The notes under the pieces: model-generated
The model's input: only the letters and a program-made list of their open reading frames with translations
Told to the model about the DNA's origin: nothing
Database searches by the model: none
Part shown: positions 25,084 to 33,546 of the stretch, in pieces
Layout: every line of letters begins with the position of its first letter
How positions within the stretch are numbered: position 1 is the first letter of the stretch
Source of the DNA: Paenibacillus radicis (ex Xue et al. 2023)
GTDB lineage: Bacteria; Bacillota; Bacilli; Paenibacillales; NBRC-103111
Assembly: GCF_024722015.1 (NCBI RefSeq)
Contig: NZ_JANQBD010000046.1
Span: 1 to 43,217 of the forward strand
Direction of reading: 5' to 3'
DNA length: 43,217 nt
Translations under genes and position numbers: made by a program

Positions 25084-25575
25084 ATGGAACAATTTAAAAT
25101 GCGCATTATCGAATTATTAAAGGAAGACGCGAGAAGAACACCTGGACTGATCGCAACCTTGCTGGGAGCCTCGGAAGCGGAAGTGGCGGAAGCGATCCGG
25201 GAATTAGAGGCGGCGCACGTAATCGTCAAATATGCGACAGTTGTCAATTGGGCGAAGGTCGATGATGAGAAGGTTACAGCGCTAATTGAAGTGCAAATAA
25301 CGCCGGAACGCGGCCGCGGGTTTGATGCGATTGCGGAACGGATTTACTTATATCCGGAAGTGAAGTCTGTATTTTTAATGTCAGGCGCCTATGATCTGCT
25401 CGTTGAGATTGAAGGTAAAACATTGAAGGAGGTCGCCTCCTTTGTATCCAACAAGCTTTCTCCTATCGAACGCGTACTATCAACCAAAACCCATTTTGTA
25501 TTAAAAAAATATAAGCAGGACGGCATAATCTTTGAGGATAGAGAAGAGGATCCCCGCCTGCTAATCTCCCCGTGA
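25084..25575 (+). CDS. Lrp/AsnC family transcriptional regulator
   Basis: 163 residues. A winged helix-turn-helix at the N-terminus (about 1-50: IIELLKEDARRTPGLIATLLGASEAEVAEAI) is joined to a ligand-sensing RAM domain (about 65-145: VTALIEVQITPERG, GAYDLLVEIEG). Lrp-type proteins bind amino acids and control related genes, often the neighbour. GGAGG lies upstream of ATG with normal spacing. The aminotransferase gene begins 14 bases after the stop, so both are one operon, like yugG-yugH in B. subtilis. Confidence 0.92.
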   Translation: MEQFKMRIIELLKEDARRTPGLIATLLGASEAEVAEAIRELEAAHVIVKYATVVNWAKVDDEKVTALIEVQITPERGRGFDAIAERIYLYPEVKSVFLMSGAYDLLVEIEGKTLKEVASFVSNKLSPIERVLSTKTHFVLKKYKQDGIIFEDREEDPRLLISP

Positions 25576-25588
25576 AGGACGATGAGCT

Positions 25589-26791
25589 ATGATAAAGCAG
25601 AACCAAATACAAGGATCATCTAATAAAACTATGAGCGGTTATTTAGCTCCTTTGGTGAGAGAAATACCCCCCTCAGGTATTCGCAAGTTTTTTGATCTGG
25701 TTAGTGCTAGTAAGGAAGATATCATTTCTCTAGGCGTAGGAGAACCGGATTTCTGTACGCCATGGCATGTACGTGAAGCATGTGTGTATTCGCTGGAACG
25801 GGGTAATACCAAATATACCTCCAATGCCGGACTTTACGAGCTGCGTGAAGCTATTGCCGAATACTTGTACGATTCGTTTCAGGTACCCTATGAGCCTTCT
25901 GATGAAGTTCTTGTTACGGTAGGCGGCAGTGAAGCGATTGATTTGGCATTGAGAGCGTTGATCGTTCCGGGCGATGAAATTCTTATTACAGAGCCATGCT
26001 ATGTTTCATACTCCCCGATCACCAGAATTGGCGGAGGTATTCCTGTCGGTATCGAAACTTTTGCGAAGGATGAGTTTAAATTAACGCCTGAAGCGTTAAA
26101 AGCAAGTATCACTCCAAAGTCAAAGGTACTGATCTTATGCTACCCAAGCAATCCGACAGGCGGTATTATGAGCTATGAGGACTGGCTGCCAATTGCCAAA
26201 ATTGTAGAAGAGCATGACCTCTTGGTCATATCTGATGAAATATATGCGGAGCTTACTTATGAACAAAAGCATGTGAGCTTTGCCGCTATGCCGGGTATGC
26301 GGGATCGGACCATATTGGTCAGCGGGTTCTCCAAAGCTTTTGCCATGACAGGATGGCGTATGGGCTATGCTTGTGGTCACCGTGATTTGATCTCGGCCAT
26401 GCTTAAAATACATCAATATTCAGTAATGTGCGCTCCAGCTATGGGGCAGGTTGCTGCTCTTGAGGCGTTAAGAAACGGTATGGATGAAAAGGACCGCATG
26501 ATTGAGTCTTACAACCAACGCCGTCGTTTGGTGGTGCAGGGCTTTAGGGAAATCGGACTAAAATGTCATGAGCCTCAAGGAGCATTCTATGCTTTCCCTT
26601 CGATTGCTTCTACAGGCCTAGGTTCGGAAGAATTCGCCCAGCGTTTGCTGCATGAAGGCAAGGTCGCTGCAGTGCCCGGAGGAGTATTTGGCCTTGGTGG
26701 AGAAGGGTTTCTCCGGTGTTCTTACGCATCTTCAGTGAATCAATTAATTGAAGCGATAGACAGGATTGGGAATTTCTTGAGAAAATTGTAA
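25589..26791 (+). CDS. PLP-dependent class I aminotransferase (PatA/YugH-like)
   Basis: 400 residues. Class I/II fold: Y-x4-G-L-xx-L-R near residues 72-86, the cofactor-aspartate segment ISDEIYAEL, the PLP lysine in SGFSKAFAMTGWRMG (about residue 245), and the arginine in FLRCSYASS that binds the substrate carboxylate. NPTGG is the conserved turn. It probably transfers amino groups from an amino acid to a 2-oxo acid in the cytoplasm; specificity is not readable. Probable co-transcription with the Lrp-type gene suggests amino-acid-dependent control. Confidence 0.9.
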   Translation: MIKQNQIQGSSNKTMSGYLAPLVREIPPSGIRKFFDLVSASKEDIISLGVGEPDFCTPWHVREACVYSLERGNTKYTSNAGLYELREAIAEYLYDSFQVPYEPSDEVLVTVGGSEAIDLALRALIVPGDEILITEPCYVSYSPITRIGGGIPVGIETFAKDEFKLTPEALKASITPKSKVLILCYPSNPTGGIMSYEDWLPIAKIVEEHDLLVISDEIYAELTYEQKHVSFAAMPGMRDRTILVSGFSKAFAMTGWRMGYACGHRDLISAMLKIHQYSVMCAPAMGQVAALEALRNGMDEKDRMIESYNQRRRLVVQGFREIGLKCHEPQGAFYAFPSIASTGLGSEEFAQRLLHEGKVAAVPGGVFGLGGEGFLRCSYASSVNQLIEAIDRIGNFLRKL

Positions 26792-26925
26792 TTTCGGCAT
26801 CAAACGACAAAAATAGCCATTTCCAACCTCGTGAAAAACTGGTATCTTTATATAATAAGAGTTTCATAGATTTGGTCATATATGAGACTTTATATCTAAA
26901 GATATGCATCAAGGAGGGATGAATA

Positions 26926-27192
26926 GTGGCTTTTCCGGAATATCAGCTTCGGCATTCTCTAAATGTTGGTTGGATTCGTGAAAAGGATCAGCAGGCCAAG
27001 TGGTTTTTTGGAACAAAGAAGCAATCATCTACCGTCTTATCTTTAGAAGAAGAAATTTACCATTTACGTCGTGACTTAGAGCAGCTGGTCCATCATGAGA
27101 AGAGTTTAACCTCTCCGAAGGTAGTGGAAATCAGCATGATGCTCGATACCAAAATAAATGAATACATGACTCGAACTAAGAGGAACCGATAA
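26926..27192 (+). CDS. Spo0E-like aspartyl-phosphate phosphatase
   Basis: 88 residues. The C-terminal helical pair LEEEIYHLRRDLEQLVHHEKS ... SPKVVEISMMLDTKINEYM carries the Spo0E-family S-x3-LD signature (here SMMLD). Family members dephosphorylate Spo0A-P and delay sporulation. The N-terminal 40 residues are not typical of the shortest members. GTG start with AAGGAGGG upstream. The stop codon lies inside the loop of the terminator hairpin. Confidence 0.8.
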   Translation: MAFPEYQLRHSLNVGWIREKDQQAKWFFGTKKQSSTVLSLEEEIYHLRRDLEQLVHHEKSLTSPKVVEISMMLDTKINEYMTRTKRNR

Positions 27193-27207
27193 CTCGGTTC
27201 TTTTTTT
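27182..27207 (+). terminator. Terminator overlapping the Spo0E-like stop codon
   Basis: GGAACCGA and TCGGTTC form a compact stem whose loop includes the TAA at 27190-27192; TTTTTTT follows. Confidence 0.85.
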
Positions 27208-27273
27208 AATCTTAAAAGAACTTATATGTTTCGGGGCTCCCCGCAAAGTATCTGAATCAACTTCGAAGCAAGA

Positions 27274-27321
27274 CCCCACTCCACAGCGTAGAACAAGAGA
27301 GGGAATTGCTGTGGGGTGGAG
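27274..27321. repeat. Strong hairpin in the spo0E-like / lipoprotein gap
   Basis: CCCCACTCCACAGC (27274-27287) pairs with GCTGTGGGGTGGAG (27308-27321) over about 13 of 14 positions, including one G-T pair, with a 20-base loop. No T-run follows directly. It sits about 195 bases before the next gene; the rest of 27193-27515 shows no gene. Confidence 0.65.
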
Positions 27322-27515
27322 AAGCGTAAGTGTCCGCTTTTTGGAATGTTTTTTTATTTTATTTAAAGACCTGCTTAGAGCGCAATTTTTGTAGAAACTA
27401 CTTTTTTATGGTAAGATGTGAGTTGTGATTTACAGGATCGGACTATGTATCGAACAGTTACTACCTATGCATAAAAGCAGTGTTCCTAAAGGGAATACTT
27501 GCAGGAGGAGAACAG

Positions 27516-28061
27516 ATGAAAAGGAATTTCACGTTAATTATTATGTTGTTATCATTATTTGCATTGGCAGGCTGTGGTGGAGGTCCGAAAGCGGATGTTC
27601 CTATTTTTATGATGGCTCAGAACGGGGTTCCTAATGAAATAGCGGACAAATTGCAGGCAGATTTGAAGACTAAGGTAGGGGAAGCTCCAACGGTAAGTGT
27701 GCTGACAACGCCTATTTTTTCGATGGAGAAGCTGATTGTCGAAATTGCTGCCGGGGATAATGGAATTCTTATCGTACCGATGGAGCAGTTTAAAGCAATT
27801 GGACAGCAAGGTGGTTATGTAAGTCTGGATGCTGTTGCCAAGGTGGAGGATTTCCCTGAGGGTGTGCTTGAACTGCCTGTAGATAGTAAGGATAGTAAGG
27901 AAGGCAAAAAAGAGAAGCACTTATACGGCATTCCTTTGGAACATACCAAGTGGTTTACGGATCTTAAAGTGAACGGTAAGGATTTAGTTGCTTTTGTGCC
28001 GGCTAACGCTAAAAATCAAGACAAAGTCATGCAGGTTATAAAAGTAATTGCTCAGAAGTAA
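27516..28061 (+). CDS. Lipoprotein of unknown function
   Basis: 181 residues from ATG 27516, with AGGAGGAG upstream; the frame extends to 27480 without a site. Signal peptide with lipobox LAGC (Cys19), then GGGPKAD. The mature part has strand-helix alternation (ILIVPMEQFKAIG, GYVSLDAVAKV, LYGIPLEHTKWF) that recalls one lobe of a solute-binding protein, but it is too short for a complete one and no family is assigned. It lies directly before the cobalamin riboswitch; a corrinoid link would be inference from position only. Confidence 0.7.
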   Translation: MKRNFTLIIMLLSLFALAGCGGGPKADVPIFMMAQNGVPNEIADKLQADLKTKVGEAPTVSVLTTPIFSMEKLIVEIAAGDNGILIVPMEQFKAIGQQGGYVSLDAVAKVEDFPEGVLELPVDSKDSKEGKKEKHLYGIPLEHTKWFTDLKVNGKDLVAFVPANAKNQDKVMQVIKVIAQK

Positions 28062-28107
28062 GTTTTGAGTTGCGAGCTTAGAGAGCTTCTAAATAATTTT
28101 ATAAGCT

Positions 28108-28282
28108 TTGAACAGGTGCCTGTGAGCAGATGCCCATAGGTTAAAAGGGAAGCCGGTGTGAATCCGGCACGGTCCCGCCACTGTGAATGAGGAGTTCCTC
28201 AAGAAAGCCACTGTTCTGTATAAGGAACGGGAAGGCGAGGAAGCTTCATACCCTCATGAGTCAGGAGACCTGCCTGTTCAGA
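28108..28282 (+). promoter_or_regulatory. Cobalamin riboswitch upstream of btuFCD
   Basis: Conserved core segments appear in order: AACAGGTGCC at 28111, AAAGGGAAGCCGGTGTGAAT at 28144, the B12-box-like GCCACTGTG at 28177, and the closing AGTCAGGAGACCTGCCTGTT at 28259-28279. Known mechanism: adenosylcobalamin binding lowers expression of uptake and synthesis genes. It governs the btuF-btuC-btuD unit and perhaps the whole downstream cobalamin locus. Confidence 0.95.
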
Positions 28283-28329
28283 TAGAGACTGTCTCTTTCG
28301 AGGAAAAAGGAGCGTCACGCACAAATGAT

Positions 28330-28357
28330 TAAGGGCTCAACCTGAGCCTTTCTTGTT
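28330..28357 (+). terminator. Riboswitch expression-platform hairpin
   Basis: AAGGGCTCA (28331-28339) and TGAGCCTTTCTT (28343-28354) form a stem followed by a T-rich tract; it lies past the riboswitch core and before btuF, so ligand-bound RNA may terminate here. A second weak hairpin (GGCGTTTACGCC, 28364-28375) follows. Confidence 0.5.
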
Positions 28358-28480
28358 GTTTGAGGCGTTTACGCCCTTTGGATCCTTTTTGTTAAGGAGC
28401 TGAAGGGTTTTTTCGTGTAAAAGAGGGAGTCAGGTTCTATACATAACGGTGTAGGCTGAGTATTAAGTAAGGGGGAAGAC

Positions 28481-29509
28481 ATGAATATTTTTAGAGGAAG
28501 CAAATGGATTATTGGCTTGCTGGGGCTTGCTTTGATAGGAAGCGCTGCTGGCTGTGGTGGCACACCAGCACCTGGAGGTTCGACCAAGGCAGGGGATACC
28601 AAGCAGGAGGGGCAAGCCCAAGCCGGACAAGGTCAACCAGCAGCTCCGCCAGCTAATGCAAGCAAGGCAACCGTTTATCCCTATAAAGTTAAGGATGCGA
28701 CAGGAAAGGAATTTACCTTTGATAAGGCTCCTGTTCGAATTGTTTCTGTATCGCCGAGTGAGACTGAAGCTCTGTTTGCACTCGGTTTAGGGGATCGAGT
28801 AGTTGGAGTTTCGGATTTCTGTGACTATCCTGCCGAAGCAGCGTCGAAGCCGAAGATGGGCGGTATTGTGAAGCCGAATGAAGAGTCGTTGATCGCAGCG
28901 AATGCGGATATCGTGCTTTCTGGAGTTTCCCTTAAAGTCCCGGTTGTTGAACAGCTGCGAGGCTTGAAGGTTAATGTGTTTAAGGTCGAGCCAAAAACGA
29001 TGGATGATGTGATGAACAACCTGCTGATGTTTGGTCAGTTGTTTGACAAGCAGGGGCAGGCGGAGGCGCTTGTTGCATCCATGAAGGAAAAGCGCTTGAA
29101 GGTCACCGATGCTGTAAAGGATTTGAAGCCTGAGCAGAAGAAAAAGGTATTTATAGAGTTTTCACCAGGCTGGACGGTTGGAAAAGGTGAATTTATTGAT
29201 GAGTTGATTACGTTGGCCGGAGGCATTAATGTGGTTTCGGACAAACAAGGATATATGGAGATTAATGGGGAAAAAGTAATTGCAGATAACCCTCAGGTTA
29301 TTTTGTACCCAGACAATTTAATTGATGAAAAATCAAAAAAGACATTGGATCAGGTAATTAAGGAACGCAGCGGATGGGGAGGGATTGAGGCTGTTAAGAC
29401 CAACCGCTTTGTCGGCTTGGATAAAAATCTTATGAGTCGTCCCGGTCCTCGTATGGCTGACAGCTTAGTCGATATTGCCAAAGGAATTTATCCGGAGCTG
29501 GTGAAGTAG
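28481..29509 (+). CDS. btuF: Cobalamin-type ABC transporter substrate-binding lipoprotein
   Basis: 342 residues. Lipobox AAGC (Cys25) follows a signal peptide, then a Gly/Gln/Pro/Ala-rich linker to about residue 65. The PBP class III (BtuF/FhuD) fold begins at VKDATGKEFTFDKAPVRIVS; PSETEALFALGLGDRVVGVS is the typical N-lobe and PGPRMADSLVDIA the C-lobe end. The upstream riboswitch assigns the ligand as a corrinoid. btuC starts on the very next base after its TAG. Confidence 0.92.
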   Translation: MNIFRGSKWIIGLLGLALIGSAAGCGGTPAPGGSTKAGDTKQEGQAQAGQGQPAAPPANASKATVYPYKVKDATGKEFTFDKAPVRIVSVSPSETEALFALGLGDRVVGVSDFCDYPAEAASKPKMGGIVKPNEESLIAANADIVLSGVSLKVPVVEQLRGLKVNVFKVEPKTMDDVMNNLLMFGQLFDKQGQAEALVASMKEKRLKVTDAVKDLKPEQKKKVFIEFSPGWTVGKGEFIDELITLAGGINVVSDKQGYMEINGEKVIADNPQVILYPDNLIDEKSKKTLDQVIKERSGWGGIEAVKTNRFVGLDKNLMSRPGPRMADSLVDIAKGIYPELVK

Positions 29510-30541
29510 ATGAAACGTAAGCTGATGTTGTGGGGAGGAGTAGGGATGCTTCTCCTTCTTCTTTCCGTTACGGTCAGCTTGTCGATTGGAACAGTCCGGC
29601 TGCCGCTTGTACAGGTATGGGGGATATTAGCCCACCATTTGCCGTGGATAGGTGTAAATGTTCCAGTCGATTGGCAGCCAGCTGCGGAGCAAATTATATG
29701 GCGGGTACGCTTGCCCAGAGTGCTGCTGGGAATATTAGTAGGCGCAGCGTTAGGTGTAGCTGGAGCCGCATTTCAAGGAGTGCTGCGCAACCCGCTGGCA
29801 GATCCATATACGCTGGGAGTTTCCTCAGGTGCTGCTCTAGGGGCATCGTTTCTAATCTTGTATGGCTTGCAGTTTGCTTTTTTTGGCTCATGGACGGTTC
29901 CTATTGTTGCTTTTGCCACAGGAGCAGTTTCACTGCTAACGGTGCTGCTGCTGGCGAGAACGGATGGAAAGCTGAAGATGGAGACTGTGCTTTTGGCTGG
30001 GGTGGTGCTGCATTCGTTTCTGGGCTCCTTTGTGTCTTTAATGGTTGCTATGTCAAAGCAGGTTATTAATGAAATTGTATTCTGGATGATGGGGAGCCTG
30101 TCGCTGAGAGGCTGGTCGTATTCACTTGTGCTGCTTCCTTATTTGGCTGTTGGTGCCATCATCCTTCTGTCATTTGGAAGGGCTATGAACTTGTTTGCGT
30201 TGGGTGAGGCGCAGGCAGCGCATCTGGGGGTTCGTGTTGAGCGGACCAAGCTGATCGTGCTAACCGCAGCTACTCTAGTTACTGCGGCTGCTGTATCGGT
30301 ATCAGGGGTTGTAGCGTTTGTTGGTTTGATTATTCCTCATTTGCTGCGTTTGATAATAGGACCGGATTATCGGCTTCTGCTGCCTTTATCTCTGTTAGGC
30401 GGGGCGATCTATGTGCTGTGGGCTGACACCTTGGCAAGAATGCTCTTGAGCCCTACGGAAATCCCTCTTGGGGTTGTTACCGCTTTTATGGGAGCTCCTT
30501 TCTTTGCTTATTTACTCAGGAAAAATAAACGGTCAGTCTGA
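29510..30541 (+). CDS. btuC: Cobalamin ABC transporter permease
   Basis: 343 residues with about ten membrane segments, FecCD/BtuC family. Diagnostic stretches are LPRVLLGILVGAALGVAGAAFQGVLRNPLADPYTLGVSSGA near residues 65-105, and SGVVAFVGLIIPHLLRLIIGPDYR near 265-290, the motif that meets the ATPase and closes the channel. No gap from btuF. The substrate is inferred from riboswitch and neighbours. Confidence 0.95.
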   Translation: MKRKLMLWGGVGMLLLLLSVTVSLSIGTVRLPLVQVWGILAHHLPWIGVNVPVDWQPAAEQIIWRVRLPRVLLGILVGAALGVAGAAFQGVLRNPLADPYTLGVSSGAALGASFLILYGLQFAFFGSWTVPIVAFATGAVSLLTVLLLARTDGKLKMETVLLAGVVLHSFLGSFVSLMVAMSKQVINEIVFWMMGSLSLRGWSYSLVLLPYLAVGAIILLSFGRAMNLFALGEAQAAHLGVRVERTKLIVLTAATLVTAAAVSVSGVVAFVGLIIPHLLRLIIGPDYRLLLPLSLLGGAIYVLWADTLARMLLSPTEIPLGVVTAFMGAPFFAYLLRKNKRSV

Positions 30542-30582
30542 GTGCAAGTTGCTTGGGGCTGCAACTGGGGAGGTGTGATGCA

Positions 30583-31368
30583 GTGGCACTCGTACAGGTG
30601 AGTAATGTGTGCAAAATATACCAGGAGCAGCGCGTGCTTGAGCACGTAAGCTTTGATATAGAAGCCGGGGAATGCTTCGGCATCCTTGGTCCTAACGGCA
30701 GCGGGAAATCTACGCTGCTGAAGCTGTTGTCGGGCATCGAGGCGCCGACATCAGGGCATGTGCAGCTGGAGGGCCGCGCTGCACACGATCACCCGCGCAA
30801 GGAGCTGGCGCAGTGGATGGCAGTGCTGCCGCAGGATGCGCTGCCGCCGCTCGGCTTCACCGTGCGCGAGATCATTGGAATGGGCCGCTACCCATTCCAG
30901 AATTGGTTCGGCACCGAGCTGACCGATGCGGAGAGCTTGGTGGACTCCATCATCGAGCGTCTGCAGCTTGGAAAGCTGCAGCACCGCGCGGTGGATGGAC
31001 TAAGCGGCGGCGAGAGGCAGCGCGTTGCCTTGGGCAAGGTGATGGCGCAGCAGCCGCGCCTGCTGCTGCTCGATGAGCCGACGACATTCTTGGACATCGG
31101 CTATCAAATGCAGATGATGGATTGGATCAGCAGCTGGCAGAAGGAGACAGGACTGACCGTTATTTCAGTGCTGCACGACTTGAATCTGGCTGCACAGTAT
31201 TGCGGGCGGATGATGATTTTGCAAGAGGGTCGAACTGTGGCAATCGGTCAGCCTGACGATGTAATCCAACCTGATCTTTTGGAACAGGTATACGGTACAC
31301 AGCCGATCGTAATGCGTCATCCGATACTCGACGTGCCGCAAATTTTGCTTCAGGCGGATAGAAGATGA
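30583..31368 (+). CDS. btuD: Cobalamin ABC transporter ATP-binding protein
   Basis: 261 residues. Walker A GPNGSGKST, Q-loop LPQDAL, signature LSGGERQRVALG, Walker B LLLLDEPTTFLDI and the His switch VLHDLNLAAQ are all intact. I set the start at GTG 30583, with GGGAGGTG eight bases upstream; a TTG at 30553 has no site. Around 30760-31090 the sequence is far more GC-rich than the neighbouring genes. The TGA at 31366 falls in the first unit of a heptamer repeat. Confidence 0.93.
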   Translation: MALVQVSNVCKIYQEQRVLEHVSFDIEAGECFGILGPNGSGKSTLLKLLSGIEAPTSGHVQLEGRAAHDHPRKELAQWMAVLPQDALPPLGFTVREIIGMGRYPFQNWFGTELTDAESLVDSIIERLQLGKLQHRAVDGLSGGERQRVALGKVMAQQPRLLLLDEPTTFLDIGYQMQMMDWISSWQKETGLTVISVLHDLNLAAQYCGRMMILQEGRTVAIGQPDDVIQPDLLEQVYGTQPIVMRHPILDVPQILLQADRR

Positions 31369-31427
31369 GAAAGATGAAAGATGAAAGATGAAAGATAAAA
31401 GATGAAAGATGAAAGATGAAAGATGAT
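31363..31427 (+). repeat. Heptanucleotide tandem repeat (AGATGAA)
   Basis: One AGATGAGA followed by eight 7-bp units, 31372-31427; five or six are AGATGAA exactly, one AGATAAA and the last AGATGAT. It overlaps the btuD stop. It shares the AGAnnAA pattern with the 84-unit array at 34281. Confidence 0.9.
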
Positions 31428-32047
31428 AAGTATTTGGAATATAGTGAGCCTGTTTAGCGTTTAAGAAATTGCCCCTTCTTGAAAGGTTAGCCTCAAGCTT
31501 TGTTTAGTTACAGTATTACTAGCTGGTGGAAGAAGGAGCGACTAATTTTTTTGTGATCGAACTATGATAAGTGATAGGCAACCTAGAAGGAAACCTAGCA
31601 GGACGCATGAAAAATAGGTAGAGAAAAATTAGTAGGTACTACGCAGAAAATTAGCAGGAACTACACAGGAAATTAGTTGGAATTACATAGAAAAGAATTA
31701 GCTGGAATATCTGGAGGTATTTTATCTGTATTAAGCATTTTTTGAGCATTTAACTGGAAAAACGGGTGCTAATAATTCGAATTTCAATCATTTCACAATA
31801 AATACCTAAGATTAGCGTGAGGATTTCCTGTTAATGTTCTAAAAAATGATTTTGAAGTGATATTAACAGGAGGTTTTCAGAGGTTTTCCATGTAATTGTT
31901 TGATATCCCTTAAATTTATAGCTTTGCGCAATCAAATTTTCTAAAGCGTGATTTTTAATCTTTGGCTGAATAATCACGAAGAAGGATAGAACATGATAGA
32001 TAAAATATGAAAGATTGATAGATAGTTCATGAGAGGGGAAAAGGTAG
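31428..32047 (+). other. AT-rich 620-bp gap with degenerate repeats, no gene
   Basis: No reading frame with a ribosome site was seen. Positions 31614-31712 hold about four degenerate copies of a 23-27 base unit (AAATTAGnnGGAAnTACA). An inverted repeat CCTGTTAAT (31827-31835)/ATTAACAGG (31862-31870) may form a stem. The last 60 bases before cobT are rich in GATAGA-like words. I see no clear terminator, so read-through from btuD into cobT is possible. Confidence 0.6.
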
Positions 32048-33112
32048 ATGCTTCAATCATTAAATCATTTATTGAAGGAAATAAAACCGTTAGATCAAGA
32101 GGCGATAGCGGCAGCAGGGCGCCATTTAGACCAATTGACCAAGCCTCCTGGAAGTCTGGGCAAACTGGAGGATACAGCACAACAGCTCGCTGGAATTACT
32201 GGAGAGACGATTACGGAGCTTGGTAAGAAGGCAGTCATCGTCATGGCGGGTGACCACGGAGTTTGCGAGGAGGGTATTAGCGCATTCCCAGCGGAAGTAA
32301 CACCGCAAATGGTGCTTAATTTCTTGAGTGGAGGCGCAGCGGTTAATGTGCTGGCGCGTCAGGCCGGTGCAGATGTGGTTTGTGTAGATATCGGCGTTAA
32401 TTCCGATTTGGAGCATCCACAACTGTATTCGCGCAAGGTGCGTAAAGGAACGCGCAATATGATGCGTGGACCGGCAATGACGGAGCAAGAGGCTCTAGAA
32501 GCTATCCACATCGGAATCAACCTCGTGAAAGAACTGGTTGATGACGGCTACACCTTGTTCGCTACCGGAGAAATGGGCATCGGGAATACGACAGCAAGCT
32601 CTGCTTTGCTCGCTGTGCTAACGGGCACGGATGTGGCAGGTGCCGTAGGTCGAGGTACGGGTATCGACAATGATATGCTGAGACACAAGCAAGAAGTTAT
32701 TGAACGGGCAATTGAGATCAATAATCCTGATGTTAACAATCCTTTGGATGTGCTTGCCAAATTGGGCGGCTTGGAAATTGCAGGGCTAACCGGTGTGATC
32801 CTTGGTGCGGCAATTTATCGCAGACCTGTAGTGATCGACGGGTTCATTTCGTCAGCGGCCGCACTGGTGGCAAGCCGAATTTCACCGCAAAGCACATCCT
32901 ACATAATTGCTTCGCATCTTTCCCACGAGCAGGGACATGCTCGATTACTCGAAGCAATTGGATTGTCGCCTATGCTGCGGATGGATATGCGACTTGGCGA
33001 GGGCACCGGAGCCGTCCTGGCATTTTCGCTGATCGAGGCTTCAGTCAGAGTAATGAAAGAAATGGCAACATTCGCAAGTGCAGGGGTATCTCAAGCCCCA
33101 TCCGAGCAATAG
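32048..33112 (+). CDS. cobT: Nicotinate-nucleotide:DMB phosphoribosyltransferase
   Basis: 354 residues, normal length. It makes alpha-ribazole-5'-phosphate from nicotinate mononucleotide and 5,6-dimethylbenzimidazole for the lower loop of B12. Family segments: LTKPPGSLGKLEDTAQQLA, VIVMAGDHGVCEEGIS, GEMGIGNTTASSA, and RLGEGTGAVLA near residue 317, which carries the catalytic glutamate. The site AAAAGGT upstream is modest. It opens the second half of the cobalamin locus. Confidence 0.97.
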   Translation: MLQSLNHLLKEIKPLDQEAIAAAGRHLDQLTKPPGSLGKLEDTAQQLAGITGETITELGKKAVIVMAGDHGVCEEGISAFPAEVTPQMVLNFLSGGAAVNVLARQAGADVVCVDIGVNSDLEHPQLYSRKVRKGTRNMMRGPAMTEQEALEAIHIGINLVKELVDDGYTLFATGEMGIGNTTASSALLAVLTGTDVAGAVGRGTGIDNDMLRHKQEVIERAIEINNPDVNNPLDVLAKLGGLEIAGLTGVILGAAIYRRPVVIDGFISSAAALVASRISPQSTSYIIASHLSHEQGHARLLEAIGLSPMLRMDMRLGEGTGAVLAFSLIEASVRVMKEMATFASAGVSQAPSEQ

Positions 33113-33130
33113 CCCATGCTAATAAGAAAA

Positions 33131-33540
33131 GTCTAGCCTAGGAAAGTGTAGCAAAAGGAAAAAAGCTTAGCTTAGGCTATGTGGAGCCGAGCAAACGAAG
33201 AAAGCTTTGCCTATGGCAAATTGGAGCTGAGCAAACGAAGAAAGCTTTGCCTATGGCAAAGCGGAGCCGAGCAAACGAAGAAAGCTTGCCTATAGCAAAA
33301 CGGAGCCGAGCAAACGAAGAAAGCTTGCCTATGGCAAAGCGGAGCCGAGCAAACGAAAAAAGCTTGCCTATGGTAAAGCGGAGCCGAGCTAACCAAAAAA
33401 AGCTTGCCTATGGCAAATTGAAGCTTAGCAAACAAAGAAAGCTTTGCCTACAGCAAAGCGGAGCTGAGCTAACGAAGAGTTAAAGCGAAGCTGAAGCTAA
33501 CGAAGAAAGCTTTGCCTTGTGGCAAAGCTCTTAGGGAGGT
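33131..33540 (+). repeat. Tandem array of about nine 39-40-bp palindromic leader elements
   Basis: Units of 39 or 40 bp of form GCGGAGCCGAGCAAACGAAG then AAAGCTTTGCCTATGGCAAA. Clear copies start at 33181, 33221, 33261, 33301, 33340, 33379, 33418 and 33458, with a degenerate one before at about 33131. The last full element (GCTAACGAAGAAAGC, from 33496) has the perfect stem GCTTTGCC/GGCAAAGC and runs into the cobU ribosome site TTAGGGAGGT. Units are contiguous, without unique spacers. Confidence 0.9.
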
Positions 33541-33546
33541 TACACC

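Noticed and set aside
33181..33483. 100-residue frame of 13-residue repeats between cobT and cobU
   Set aside because: It follows the 39-bp units by chance, breaks where 40-bp units occur, and has no ribosome site. The conserved feature is the hairpin, not the peptide.
33181..33540. CRISPR array
   Set aside because: Units are directly adjacent with no unique spacers, and no cas genes are in the window.
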